A program made the translations under genes and the position numbers. From assembly GCF_963259705.1 (NCBI RefSeq), contig NC_081841.1, positions 28,137,244 through 28,201,243 of the forward strand: a stretch of DNA of 64,000 bases. The letters run 5' to 3'. This document shows, piece by piece, positions 36,122-48,330 of the stretch (position 1 is its first letter; each line of letters opens with the position of its first letter). The stretch comes from Myotis daubentonii (lineage: Eukaryota > Chordata > Mammalia > Chiroptera > Vespertilionidae). Below the pieces are notes generated by a model. That model was not told the DNA's origin. It saw only the letters and a list, made by a program, of their open reading frames with translations, and searched no databases.

Positions 36122-36353
36122 GCCCTGACCAGTTTGGCTCAGTGGATAGAGCGTCAGCCTGTGGACTGAAGGGTCCCAGGTTCGATTCCGGCCAAAGGCA
36201 TGTACCTTGGTTGCGGGCACATCCCCAGTGGGAGGTATGCAGGAGGCAGCTGATTGATGTTTCTCTCTCATCGATGTTTCTAGCTCTCTATCCCTCTCTC
36301 TTCCTCTCTGTGAAAAATCAATAAAATATATATTTTTAAAATATATATATATA
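36122..36353 (+). mobile_element. Ves SINE
   Basis: Near-consensus copy: CCAGTTTGGCTCAGTGGATA, then GGTTCGATTCCGGCC. The tail has drifted into TATATA. The flanks TATAAAGCACA at 36111-36121 and 36354-36364 match. Confidence 0.95.
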
Positions 36354-37689
36354 TATAAAGCACATATACAAACTCAGAATGGTAACTTGTGGAATTACTT
36401 AAGAACTTCAATAAATTCTTGTTTCCTAATTCATATAAAACTAATTATCTTTTCATTTATATTTGCCTTAAAACCGAAATGAAAATATTCATATGTCTTA
36501 TATTACATCACTGATATTATTCCCATATATTCTATTTTTGCTTTTGCAGCATTAAAGTTACTTAATAAAAACACACACACACTACAAAATTCAGTATCTG
36601 CTACCTTTCTTTTTTTGTTTGGATGATGACCTGAAGAAGTATGATCCATCTGGTCCTACCGAAGTAATGTGATCAAAAAGAAAGATGTGGTTTCACCTTA
36701 AATTTTCTATTTCGATATGACAAAATATAAACCTTCACTTACATGACTATATTCTACATATTTTTAAAAGTGAACAAATCTGATTTTTCTGATTGTTAAC
36801 TAAGGATTAATCAATGTGAGATATTAACAAATGGATAATTGTTGGAGAAAACATTATAACTTTTGAAATACAATATGTAACTCAAGGACATATCTAAGAA
36901 AAGAACTTCTAGAAATAATCACTATTTCAGAATCACTGGCTCATCATCTTCAAAGACAATTCTGTATGGCAGACTCAGAACATGAAGGCAGTTCTATTTC
37001 CTTTGGTGTGACCGAAGCACAGCAAAAGCAATGGCAATGGTTGCCATGGTATCCAGTTATGATATGGTAGCCCTAGGATGCTCATTACATGATAGGCAAA
37101 TAGTTTAAGGTAAAAAATACTGTATTTTTTGTAATTAAGTATTCTCATTATGAAGGAGTAAAATTTGTTTCCCCAAATTTCCTAACACAAAGTTTCTCAA
37201 TCTCACAGAAACATACTTTACAGAAATAGAAAACATTAACTACCTGGCAGCATTTGTAAATAGTATGATGTTAACTGAACATTCTAATTGTCTAGAAGAG
37301 ATGGTGCCATTTCCAATATTCCACATTAAGAATCCATTTTAGGAATTCAAAAGCTGCCTTCTCTCTGATATCATACAATAAATAAGATGTATGTGTTATG
37401 AGAAAAATACCCCAAAAATGTAGAAATGCTATAAAATAGATGTATAAATAAATAAGTAGTTTCAATGATTTAAGTCAATGAATAAATGAAGGTTACTATT
37501 AACATTGTAATGGGAAATTTTGAAAGAAGGCTTTGAAAGGCAATTACATTTCTTTTTTATGAGACTCGTCTGTACTCTGAAGTACAATTGTAAACAGTAA
37601 TTATGCTCCTAAGCTGAATATCTCACCAAAAGCCTTAAAAGTGTGAAAATCCTAAATTAAGTCTCAATGATAACTCAAGATAAAGAATC

Positions 37690-37885
37690 CAATGACGTCC
37701 ATCACTTTCTCTAACAAAGATTCTCAACTCTGGCTTCAAATTAAAATAAACTTTAAAAAATACTGTTGAAGTCCCACCGTCTAGTGTTTCCAACGAAATT
37801 GGTCTGGGGTGCAGTCTGGGCACTGGGATTTATAGAAGCCCCCAGGCAATTTCTATGTGCAGCCAAGGCTGAAAACCACTGCTTC
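37690..37885 (-). mobile_element. MER5-type hAT-Charlie relic
   Basis: GATTCTCAACTCTGGCTTCA at the left and CAGCCAAGGCTGAAAACCAC at the right, with TGGTCTGGGGTGCAGTCTGG between. These are MER5A-like phrases, and the element is old. Orientation is uncertain. Confidence 0.7.
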
Positions 37886-38609
37886 AGAATCTGTGCAAAT
37901 GCCAATTCATCTACTATATCTTATCTCTTTAAATTGAAAAATTGTCTTTCCAGATTAATAGTGTAAATCATAGTCAAGTAGTGTGTTAAATAATAACAAT
38001 GAGTCTGGCGGCAGAGTTTTGGGTTTCTACTGTTATAAGCTGCTCAACTCCCAATCTAAGAGCAAGTCCCGGTCTCTGTCCTCTCTGAATCAATTAGCAC
38101 CAGGAATAAACTTCGCTTGATCGTAATACCCCTGGTTGTGCTTCACTAGTTTTCCCAATAGCTTTTATCCAATGGACCAGAATATACAAACCCAAAGACA
38201 CGAAATTGGGTGAACTCAGTAACCAAGGATGAAAAGTCTTTACATATCATTTTAACATTACTGAATTGATATGCTGCAATAAAAACTGATATTCAACTTC
38301 CAGATCAGGAACAGTAAATTAGCTTTCAATGGACTTTGAGTGATTAAGACATATGTCAATGAAGGCTCATCAACTATAACAAATGTACTACTCTGGTGGG
38401 GGAAGTTGAAAATGGAGGAGGTTATTTATATGCAAGGGCGTATATGAAAAATCTCTGTACCTTTCCCTCAATTTTGCAGTGAAACCTAAAACTGCTCTAA
38501 AAAATAATCATACTAAAAAATCAGGTTTCATTGAACTTCTCAATTAGTACAATGATAACAATATGCAGTGCTCAGTACTCCGACCTAATTACTTTAGGCT
38601 GTATTGTTA

Positions 38610-38740
38610 GGGTGGGGCAAAGTAGGTTTACAGTTGTGACTATGTGAAACAAAGTTTATTCTTGTAATATTATTCATTAATTATTGTATTATTGTATTAT
38701 TTCCTATATGAACAACTGTAAACCTCCTTTTGCCCTGCAT
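38610..38740. mobile_element. Mariner-type MITE
   Basis: Ends GGGTGGGGCAAAGTAGGTTT and AACCTCCTTTTGCCCTGCA, preceded by TA. It is the same family as the copies at 20008 and 48204, with a short TATTG duplication inside. Confidence 0.85.
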
Positions 38741-39499
38741 TTTTCTCTGAAAAAAAACAAAGAATTGCTTACAAAGTAAGGATTTGGAAATTAAAAAGGA
38801 AAAAAAATTAACATAAAAGCAGCTGCTGAGTATTTTTCTCTTTAAATCAGACAAGGAACTACAGCTCATATTACATTACATTAAAAGACTCTCAACCACC
38901 AGTGAAGGAGAATTCCTTTGCCGCTATCATAGTGTATCATTTCCATCAGGAGAGGTGCTGAATGGGAGTCAGTGAGGAGTGCAAGCAGCAAGGACAAGCT
39001 CTCACTATCCCGGCAACTATCTTCACTGACTGACAAATCAGTATCTGAACCAAGACACTGCTGTGAGAAACAAACAGGGTCAATTTACAGTTACATTATT
39101 TAAGAATTTTACTTGCCTGCTCAGCAAACTGCTAAAAAAGAGCTTATCCCCTGAGGAGAAAAGAAGCTTCAAGATGTCCAGATAAGTGGGGGAAACTGCC
39201 AACTATCCTTGTGAGTCACATGCACTGGCACGCTCTGTGAGCTGAGTGTTGACTCTACCATCGCCCAACTTCCTGGGAATAAAGAATTCTGGGCCATTTT
39301 CCTCTTTTAAGAATTTAAAAAAAAAAATTTGCTTAAAAATGTATTTAAATGTTTCCTCCATGTAAAATAATTAAAATGTATAGTTGTAAATAATGAGGAT
39401 AGAGAAAAGAGAAATGGGTTTTAACTCTTCAGTGCCACTTAAATGTGTAAGAGGTCATCTGGGCTTCAGTTCTGACAATTACATAGACTGTCTCTAAAC

Positions 39500-39721
39500 C
39501 AGTGGTTCTCAACCTTCCTAATGCCACAACCCTTTAATACAGTTCCTCATGTTGTGGTGACCCCCAATTTCATTGTTACAAATTGAACATAATTAAAGCA
39601 TAGTGATTAATCACAAAAACAATATGTAATTATATATGTGTTTTCCAATGGTCTTAGGCAACCCCTGTGAAAGGGTCGTTTGACCCCCAAAGGGGTCGCG
39701 ACCCACAGGTTGAGAACCGCT
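39500..39721 (-). mobile_element. SPIN-type hAT, internally deleted copy
   Basis: Reversed copy, CAGTGGTTCTCAACCTTCCT to CACAGGTTGAGAACCGCTT. It has the same internal junction as the copy at 27578 (GTGACCCCCAATTTCATTG), so the two come from one deleted source element. No clear target duplication is seen. Confidence 0.92.
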
Positions 39722-41126
39722 TCAACCAAGCTCAGGAGAATGAGAGGGACAAAAAGTGAAAGATAGGCTAAAAGAAAAACATGTGGGGGTAGATATCTGA
39801 TAGTTAAAGTGACATATTCAGAAATTTTACTGAGGAAGGTGAGGCAAACCCTGTGTAAAAATACACTGAAGTTTGTAGTCAAGTCAATTATACAAAAACT
39901 GTGCAGTTCATAGGTTACTTATACTCAGTTCTTATTGTAATTATAAGAATTGAGTATAAGTAGGAAAAACACAAGTATATTTTCCTTCTTGCTAATATTA
40001 CAAAAAAGTTCAAGTTTGAGGTGAAGTGAGACTTACGAGAATGCCTGTCCCTCATATTTATCCATTATTGCCTGGCCTCCCAACAATATAAATTTCAAAA
40101 TTATTCTAAGTGTTGGTAATGACCACAGAGTATTATTCATTGGTAATTCTGTGAGACTTGAGTTTTCTGGAGATAGGATGGGTATGACTTTAAACAGCAG
40201 ATTATTTATGGTAAATGGTCATTTTCCAAATTCAGCAACTCTAATTTAAAGGGAAGTTACTTTTCTAGGAAGTTCAGCTATTCAGAACATTAAATAATTC
40301 CTCTGAATATCATACATGTCACAATGTCTATACATTAAAAGTTGCAAGTTCTAAATGTATAGCTTTAACGAGCAAGACTCAATTCCTCACTCTGAATCTA
40401 TTTACTAATAGGAGTTTCTATCTAGTTCCTCACCCAGTGCATAACAGAAGTAATGCTAGCAGCAGGCAAGTTAACAACAGGGGAAAGTGACAGATCGGGG
40501 GCCCAGCCACATGGAAGAAGTGGCCCCAAATACTCAAAAGTGAAAAGATTCTGCATTTGGTGGAAAGGTACGGAGGTGGCCTTTAAACACATCACAGTAC
40601 ATGAGTCAGTGGGCACATCTATGACCCTGAGTCACTGACCAGTCACAGGGTCCACACCCTGAAGGGAAGGAATGTTTAATACATTTTACAAGTATTTCCA
40701 TAAAGACAATTTTTAAGTTTTAGTGTTTAAAGACTTTGACAAACAGGGTAGCCAGAAAAAAAAAATATATAACAATTTTCATTCCTGGATAACAGTAGCC
40801 AAATGATATGTTACTAACAGAAGTGGAGAAGAAAAAAATTAATTTTATCTTCTGAAGCAAAAAGTCCTTAATGTTGTCAGGGATGTCAGCAATGCAGAGC
40901 CTCTCACATACGGGTTTTGACATTTCTTGTATAACAGTGAGGAAATGACAAATTAGGGTTGTTAAAACTGCAGCATATTTTAACTGTTTTTCTAAATAAG
41001 TTAAATTAATACACAACTAAAGGAAGTAATTTTATTGTCATAATTGTGTTACTCAATATAGTTATAGGTTTATAAAAATAATTTGAGGAACGGAAGCTTT
41101 AAAGTATAGCACGAAGAGTACCTCTT

Positions 41127-41343
41127 TTTAAAAATTTTTCTCAATATGTTTTTTATTGATTTCAGAGAAAGGAAGGGAGAGGGAGATAGAAACGTCAATG
41201 AGGAATACTGATTGCTGCCTCCTGCACACCCCCTACTGGGGGTTGAGCCCACAACTCAGGAATGTGCCCTGACCTGGAATAGAGACCTTCTGGTGCATGG
41301 GAGGATGCTCAACAACTGAGCCACACTGGCCAGACATGAAAAT
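41127..41343 (-). mobile_element. Ves SINE, diverged
   Basis: Reversed copy ending in ACTGAGCCACACTGGCCAG, with TACCTCTT repeated at 41119-41126 and 41344-41351. Confidence 0.9.
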
Positions 41344-41523
41344 TACCTCTTGATCCTATCAGAGTATCATTGTGATTAGATGCATAGTATCATTTAAGTG
41401 TATTAAAATACTAAATTTGAGGGCCTTGATTCATCTTAAGACTCAGGACTAAAAGTGACTCTCCTATACCCATCCCCACTGCTTTATGATAGGCCCATTC
41501 TATTTTCTCATATAAACTTATCA

Positions 41524-41525
<2 letters not shown>

Positions 41526-41556
<31 letters not shown>
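41526..41556. repeat. (ATT)n microsatellite
   Basis: About ten ATT units lie at the start of a reversed MIR-like stretch (TATAGATGAGGAAACCGGGC). Confidence 0.9.
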
Positions 41557-41557
<1 letters not shown>

Positions 41558-42563
41558 CTTTATAGATGAGGAAACCGGGCCCATTGGTTAAATCATTTGC
41601 TCAAAATGGCAGCCCTATGGTAACTTGGCATCAAAAACCCATGCTTCCTCTCTGATCATGTCACTGACATTATGGTGTCAGGTTTGAAAACTGTCTTCAT
41701 GAAAAAGGCAAGCTACATGCAACTCTTGATACAGCACCTAGCCTGTGGTCAGTGTGTAAAAAGCAGCAGCCCTTTGTGTAAAACCCATGTTCCAGTACAT
41801 TAACTGGTTCCTCATATCCCAAAGTAGTTAACAGATCATCCATGAAGCCAATTAATTCTTGAAAGATTTACTCAACTAGTTTAATAATTGTGAAAGGAGA
41901 GATTTTTAAGAAATTGTATACATTTTGCCAAAGTAAACTATGTTACAAATCTCTCCTTCACAAACTTTCTAGTTACAAAAAGAAAGTTAAAACTATGCAG
42001 ATTAGGAAGTCAGACACTCCCAATGTTAACTAAATGTAGTTAACATTTCAACTAGAATTTGTTTATTGCAAAGGTTTGTTCAAACATGCATACATTTCAC
42101 TACTGCCATCATCAATCTATCCATTCATTCCATAGGCATTTATTGAGAGTCTGTAAGAGAGAAGGCATGTGTCTGTGTTCGTGTACAGTGTGTTGGGAGG
42201 GAGTGGTAGGTATTTGACACAAAGAGAAGGAAACATTATCTGCAACTTCCAGGAACTTAAAACCCTCTTTCCTGTAAGCCCAATACATTGCTAAGTTTTC
42301 TTTCTTCCTTATAAATGTTTCTTTATTTTGCTTCTTTCTATCCCTGTCTTTATATTCAAGACTTTTAAAATTATGTGACTTTGAGAAATCACCTCACCTT
42401 AATAAGGGGCTTCATGTTGCTTTATATGTAAAAAGGGAAAAATAAAAATTTACTGCTTAAAAGTAAAGATTTTCAATCCTTGAATCTATGGTTTTATAAA
42501 GTTGCTGCTAATACAACATACATATTAAAATTTACAGATGAGTCCTAATTTTTTATCCCTTAC

Positions 42564-43035
42564 CAGTGATGGCGAACCTTTTGAGCTCGGCATATCAGCA
42601 TTTTGAAAAACCCTAACTTAACTCTGGTGTCGTGTCACATATAGAAATTTTTTGATATATGCAACCATAGTAAAACAAAGACTTATATTTTTGATATTTA
42701 TTTTATATATTTAAACTAGAGGCCTGTTGCACAAAAAGATTCGTGCAATAGGCCTTCCCTTCCCCTGGCTGCCGGCACAGGTTTTCCTCCAGCACCCGGG
42801 ACCCAGGCCTTCAGTCTTCGCTCCACCACTTCACGCCAACGTATGCAAATTAACCGCCATCTTTGTTGGGTTAATTTGCATGCTCTCCTGATTGGCTGGT
42901 GAGCCTAGCAGAGGGATGGTCAATTTACATGTTTGTCTATTATTAGGTAAGATGCCATTTAACAAAGAAAAATCAACCAAAAAAATGAGTTGGTGTGTCA
43001 CCTCTGACACGGGTGTCATAGGTTCGCCATCACTG
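42564..43035. mobile_element. Nonautonomous hAT element, split by a Helitron
   Basis: The ends CAGTGATGGCGAACC and GGTTCGCCATCACTG are perfect inverted repeats of 15 bases. Internal TGGTGTCGTGTCAC and TGGTGTGTCACCTCTGACAC echo each other. Without the inserted Helitron it would be about 239 bp. The flanks (TCCCTTAC, CCTTATTC) are only a partial duplication. Confidence 0.9.
42715..42947 (-). mobile_element. Short Helitron inside a hAT element
   Basis: Reversed 3' end CTAGAGGCCTGTTGCACAAA at the left with A before it, and a worn 5' end near GTCTATTATTAGG at the right. The interior contains the bat Helitron phrase CCCCTGGCTGCCGGCAC, also seen at 48916. Confidence 0.88.
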
Positions 43036-43189
43036 CCTTATTCCTTTCTTAGCTCTCTGAAAACAGACTTTTGTTGTGAGAAGATTAATACTCTTTCTGC
43101 TTAACAAAAGTCTTAGGGCTATTAATGTCTGATTCACCTGTTTCTATCCATATGCACCAAATCTACCCTCAATACTGTTACTAGGTAAG

Positions 43190-43850
43190 GAGACCCAAGA
43201 TGAATGTGACCTATTACCCCCCTGATTAAAACACTTCAATGGCTGGGCATTCCCTGTAATCAATATCCAATTCATTAGTATAATTCTTCCTAATATGGAC
43301 CATGTTTATTTTACCAATCTTATTTACGAATGTACCACCTTGTACTCTACAGTTAACAGCAAATTATTTTCAGTTTGCTAATTCATTATATTCATGCTAT
43401 AGGCATTTACTGAGCATAAGCTGTACATTAGCCACAGTGCTAAACTTAGGGAATCCTGTAGTGAACATGGTAATTATGGCCTACCTTCATAGAATATACA
43501 GCTAAGTTTTAAAAGAGTTTATATTGATGTTTATAGATCCCTCCTGCCTCCCAAATGCCTGGCGAACACTACTTAATATTTAGAGGTCATTTCAAGGCTC
43601 AACTCTTCCACAAAACCCCACCTGACTAACGTGACCACCCCCAGTGCACATTAAATACACTGTCCAGCTTATTTAGTCTTTATTATAACAGCTTATTTAC
43701 CAGACTACCTCCTCACCAAAATGATGTACAAGCATGACCAGCTCTTACTCATCTTTGAAATGAATGAAAGAACACAGAAATAGAGACTATGATGATCAAG
43801 GCCTAGCACACAGAAACACTTAAAATAAATAAATAACTGTCTAGAAATGA
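43190..43850 (+). mobile_element. L2 LINE fragments
   Basis: Sense L2 phrases (TTAAAACACTTCAATGGCTG; later CTTCCACAAAACCCCACCTG) flank a middle part at about 43380-43500 that reads like the reversed L2 3' end (GGCATTTACTGAGCATAAGC). So two old L2 pieces in opposite directions may be present. Confidence 0.55.
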
Positions 43851-44289
43851 GAAACTTAAGAAATTATTTATTCTTACAAAAAAATGTTTTCCTTTTCCAG
43901 TTTCTTCATGTCATTCTCTAGATGTGCCTTAAGGTCAAGGACCATATATCACTAAGTAAGTATTTGTTGAATATATTCTCTAGATCTACAATTCACAACT
44001 ACTAGACCACAGGAAGGATGTCACAATACAGCACTTGAAAAAACAGAAACCAACACAAATCAGATTGACAAGGCCAGAAGAAAATGTATGGTATAAAATC
44101 CATTTTCTCAATGTATAATTTGAGTACTAAAGTGTAGTCACTGAATACATAAGCAGAAAAAGAATCACAAAATCTTAGAATTGTTCATTATCATAGCCAA
44201 GACATTGTAGATCTAGATAATGTAAAAAAAAAAAAAATCCAAATTTAGAAAATGCTGTTAGTTCCCAGATAATAATAATGATAATGTCA

Positions 44290-44520
44290 ATAATAATAAG
44301 AGCAACTATATAATGTTTTCTACTAGCGAGGCATTGTTAACTCATTTAATTCTCATATCAATCCTTTGAGATAGCCCCCATTATATCAATAAGCAAAAAT
44401 GAGGTACAGACAGGCAAAGTAATTTGCCCAAGATCATTCAGCTAATAAATGGTAGAAATGGATTTCAACCCAAGAAATCTGATTCCAGAGTCTTCGCTAT
44501 TAACCACAATCATATTCTGA
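44290..44520 (-). mobile_element. MIR SINE
   Basis: Reversed MIR: TTAACTCATTTAATTCTCAT, then AATGAGGTACAGACAGGCAA, TTGCCCAAGATCATTCAGCT and ATTTCAACCCAAGAAATCTG. Confidence 0.82.
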
Positions 44521-45120
44521 TTCTTTATTATTGTACAATATTAAAAGGCCATAAAGACTCTGTAAAAACATATGTAGTCCTTAACTTCTTTTCAGTAATA
44601 CCTTTTATAATTGAAGTTTAAAACACATTATTTATAATGTGAATCTATGTAAAAAGAACAATGGAAGTTACAGAAGGATCGGGGAAAAAGCCTGCTTGTT
44701 TTGCAATGCAGAATGAAATACATAAATGCTACTGGTCATAGTGTAACACTACCCAAAAAGTTCAAGAACTATAAGGAAGGAGTTCTGTCAACTGTTATCT
44801 CTCAATCAACTGGATCAGGCATGAAGATCAACAAGTATATCATAAGTAATTAGGTGGGAAACTCCACCTAAAGCATTGGTGCCATGCAAAAGGCTCCTTA
44901 GAAAGCACTGAAATGTTCTAAATTGTATGCCAGCCAGCAGAGGTCACAGCTTTGGTAGTATCTGTAAAAACTCTTTAAAATAATTCTTATCTATCACTAC
45001 TTCATTCCAAAGAATACAGAACAAAGCAAGGGTTCAAACTATGACTCTGAAATGTTCATTTGTAGAAAAATAAGGGGTTAGAAATAGAATTATAACCCAT
45101 TATCAAATAACTAAACATAC

Positions 45121-45197
45121 CATAAAGAGCCTTTGCACTTGTTTTTGAACTTTGTTCTCTGTCCATCTGGGGAAAGGTGGGTGGTGATCCGTAGCCA
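45121..45197 (-). CDS. EPS8: EPS8 coding exon 2
   Basis: This 77-bp exon (residues about 20-46) encodes (N)GYGSPPTFPQMDREQS followed by SKTSAKALY. The acceptor is TTACAG ending at 45198 and the donor GTATGT begins at 45120. It is a flexible N-terminal stretch. The first base completes an asparagine codon begun in exon 1. Confidence 0.95.
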
Positions 45198-47049
45198 CTG
45201 TAATAAAAAAATGGTCATTGTGCTGGGTTAAAGTCCAAAGTCAGTCATAAAAATTCAAAAATGTCAATAAAAATTCCAATGCACCATCATCACCATGTGC
45301 TTTAAACAAACGTACTGAACTTATGCTACCTAGTTTTGCCAAAATGAGGCGGATCCTGTTCTGATAAGTGGTCAGGAAATAGAAACTGGTGCAAATCACG
45401 CCTCCTCTAAAATGCCAAGGTGGAACTGTAGCCAAGAAGATTCACCAAGGTTGAAATTCTTAGAAGAGTTTAAGTTTGCCATACTCTCAATGATTCCAGA
45501 TGTAATGGACTATTCCCTATTTTCATAAATACTTAAATCCAATTAACCAAAATAACACTTTATCATTAAATTTGATCAGCTTCATCTTAAAACTAGCCTC
45601 CTCCTCCTCCTAATACATTACATGAAGCAAACATAATATATTATTCCATTTATTTTTTTCCATTTATTCAGTAAACATTTATTAAGTCCTAAACTAGAAG
45701 AATAAGTGGCATAGGGGTTAGGGGAACAGGGTACTGTTAGTGAAACAAGTAAGATAGTTACAATAGAATGTAATATCTGGGTAAAACTAATAGCTAACAC
45801 GTGTCGGATCACAGAAAGGCTAACATTTTTATCAGGATACCCAAGAATTTACAGCCAAGTTGACATTAAAGCAGAGTCTAAAATAATGGGAAGAAGGTCT
45901 TCACACAAGGGAGAACTGAGTGAGGAAAAGGCGCTGCACCTGGCTCAAGAACAAGCATGGTGTCTGAGGGAAAATGCATCTCATGTGCTGTGCCTCGTCA
46001 GACGAGTGGCTCAAGGAGTAGAGAAGGCAAGTAGAGGGCTTAATAATTAAATTTTTATTTCTGTGTATAGTAAATATGTTTACACAAGGAAGTGACATGA
46101 TCCAATTTTTTTTAAGACAATTCAGAAACTAATGGCAAGGTGACAGGATAGAAAGATGCCGTGAAAATTGAGGTAGGAGATAATGACCATAAATAGGGCT
46201 AAAATAGAAAGAAGAAAGGGATAGAAACAAGGGTCCTTTAATAGAAGAAATTATTATAAATTCATGATTAAGTGGATACTCATTGTAAGAAAACAGAAGA
46301 AAAAAAAATCAAGGGTGTGGCCAAGCTTTCCCTGATGTACAAGAAAAGGTGGTACCTGACAAAGCCCTCCTGCCCTGTATGGGCTATTTCTTACTGGTCA
46401 AAAGTAAAGAGATTTGCAATAATCTTTGTAGAAAGAAAGGGGGAAGCATAACTCTTTACAATGTGAATAATCTGGTTTTGAAAAATGATGAGCAAACTAT
46501 ATACCACAATTGCCAATATAAAATAACAATATTAACCACAATATGTAAGGCAATGGCTACTTAAGTCAGGGTGGTGATCTCAAGTTGTACCTAGAGCCAC
46601 AGGGATTGTTTTGTCTGTCTGATCTATTTTTTTTGTTTGTTTGTTTATTTTACACAATGGTTAATATCTTTGTAGACTGAACTAGATGACATTTAAATCT
46701 CCTCAAATGCCAATATCTTATGAAGAACATTAATAAATTTCTCCAGAGAAACTGAAAGCTCTGAAGGAGAGTATATACTCAGCCATAGGAAGCAATAAAA
46801 TTTAAAATACTAGAACAGAACATCTTATATTTTGTTATAATACCCCTGGAGTTGATATTACTTAAGCATCTTTTCAAATTATCAGAAACAGCAAACATGA
46901 TAACATATGTTAGTGTCACAAAGACATTATATATTAAGGAGGAATGAACTACAAAAGAAAAGAAAATAAATATTTTCATTAAAAAGATAAAACAAATCAA
47001 ATAATATTTTTAAAAAAACAACAAATTAAATATAAACCTCCCAACTTAC
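45198..47049 (-). other. EPS8: EPS8 intron 1/2 (first intron within the coding region)
   Basis: This 1.85-kb intron contains a reversed L2 3' end at about 45645-45790. The rest is unassigned AT-rich sequence. Confidence 0.75.
45645..45790 (-). mobile_element. L2 3' end, reversed
   Basis: TTTATTCAGTAAACATTTAT, then TTAAGTCC and later GAACAGGGTACTGTTAGTG, follow the reversed L2 3' end. Confidence 0.6.
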
Positions 47050-47108
47050 TTCATTTGAGGTGCATACATTCCAAAACCACCGGGATGATTAGAAATATGA
47101 CCATTCAT
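47050..47108 (-). CDS. EPS8: EPS8 coding exon 1: start codon
   Basis: The ATG at 47108-47106 opens MNGHISNHPGGFGMYAPQM, the EPS8 N-terminus, with a purine at -3. The donor GTAAGT begins at 47049 and the exon ends on two bases of an asparagine codon. The transcribed exon extends 21 bases further up to 47129, where CATTTTGTAG forms an acceptor. So the start codon lies in the second or a later exon, as in the known gene. Confidence 0.96.
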
Positions 47109-47124
47109 CGTGGCTTTCAATCAT
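47089..47124 (-). promoter_or_regulatory. Short upstream ORF overlapping the EPS8 start
   Basis: An ATG at 47124-47122, 16 bases before the EPS8 ATG and in another frame, opens eleven codons and stops with TAA at 47091-47089, inside the EPS8 reading frame. If the transcript starts upstream as expected, some ribosomes could be diverted. Whether this happens is not shown by the sequence. Confidence 0.6.
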
Positions 47125-47129
47125 GTGTT
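47109..47129 (-). other. EPS8: EPS8 5' UTR part of the first coding exon
   Basis: Twenty-one bases lie between the acceptor TTTTGTAG and the ATG. The remainder of the 5' UTR must come from an exon outside the window. Confidence 0.85.
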
Positions 47130-47311
47130 CTACAAAATGAAAGGTACAAAGACTGAAGGCAATAAAAGGATCATGACACCTCAGTTTCAAAGTTATCCAT
47201 TTAACAAATATCTGTCATTGCCAAGGTGATGCTGGAAATATAAACACAAATATCTCCACCCTCAAGGAGCTCAGGCACAAGAAGTACGAATGGACACATA
47301 AAGATCCAATT

Positions 47312-47524
47312 GTCGTAACCGGTTTGGCTCAGTGGATAGAGCGTCGGCCTGCGGACTGAAGGGTCCCAGGTTCAATTCCGGTCAAGGGCATGTACCTGGG
47401 TTGCGGGCACATACCCAGTAGGGGGTGTGCAGGAGGCAGCTGATCGATGTTTCTCTCTCATCGATGTTTCTAGCTCTCTCTCTCCCTTCCTCTCTGTAAA
47501 ATATTAATAAAATATATTTTTTAA
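47312..47524 (+). mobile_element. Ves SINE (young copy)
   Basis: This is a near-consensus copy 183 bases upstream of the first coding exon's acceptor, opposite in direction to EPS8. The exact flanks AAAGATCCAATT are at 47300-47311 and 47525-47536. Confidence 0.96.
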
Positions 47525-48203
47525 AAAGATCCAATTAACATTGAACATTAATAAACTAAAATTCTTAGCAAATTTAGGCAAGTAAAAAAATCACACTCAT
47601 AATCAATTGTCAGCTTCATGAAATTGTACCATTTATTGTTTTATTATAAACTAGTATAGGTTATTCAAATTAAAAATTTGAGAAATAGAAAAGAATAAAA
47701 TAGATAAAAGTGCAAAGGGGAAAAATATCACTGAGTCCTAGCATGTAAAGATAATCATTTCACAATCCCATCAATTTCCTTCCACTCTTTTCGCTGCATC
47801 TAATTTTCTTTTCTTCATCCCTCCCTCCTTCTCTTCCTTCCTCCATAGCACATTGGACAATATCTTACACATACACGCTTGAATACATCTTTTTTACAAG
47901 ATGTGTTCATTTAAACATTCCTTTTACTTTTCACAAGAAAACAATTTTAAAAAGTAATTCCAGATTATTTAACTTCAGAAATAATTTTTTAATCTGTTTC
48001 ACAAATTGAACAAATTTTCTTCAAACAAGATGAATAAGTAAAACTTCCTTACTGCCAAATCCAATGGCCTTTACTTTTTTTCTCTGAGACAATCCTGCTA
48101 CCCCTGATTTATTTTGATTCACTCCTAGATACACTGGTATTCCCTGCGTTCGGTGTCACTAAACCATTTTAGACATTGTCTTATTTTCCTCACTTTCACA
48201 TTC

Positions 48204-48330
48204 AAGGTAGGACAAAAGTAGGTTTACAGTGTGAGTACACAAAACACAAAGCTTATTCTTGTATTATTATTTAGTAATTATTGTATTATTTTCCATATGA
48301 ATAACTGTAAACCTACTTTTGCCAATCCTA
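48204..48330. mobile_element. Mariner-type MITE
   Basis: Inner ends GACAAAAGTAGGTTTACAG and CTGTAAACCTACTTTTGCC, with a core that is highly similar to the copy at 20008 (TTATTCTTGTATTATTATTT). The terminal bases are worn. Confidence 0.83.

Larger units (their letters stand above)
34962..45120 (-). other. EPS8: EPS8 intron 2/3
   Basis: This 10.2-kb intron is the longest between coding exons here. It carries Ves, SPIN, mariner-type, MER5, hAT, Helitron, L2 and MIR elements listed below. A stretch at about 38010-38150, with an AATAAA-type signal, resembles part of an LTR, but too little remains to call it. Confidence 0.75.

Noticed and set aside
38000..38150. Possible LTR with a polyadenylation signal
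   Set aside because: Only a short stretch looks LTR-like; no paired LTR, primer site or coding remnant is visible.
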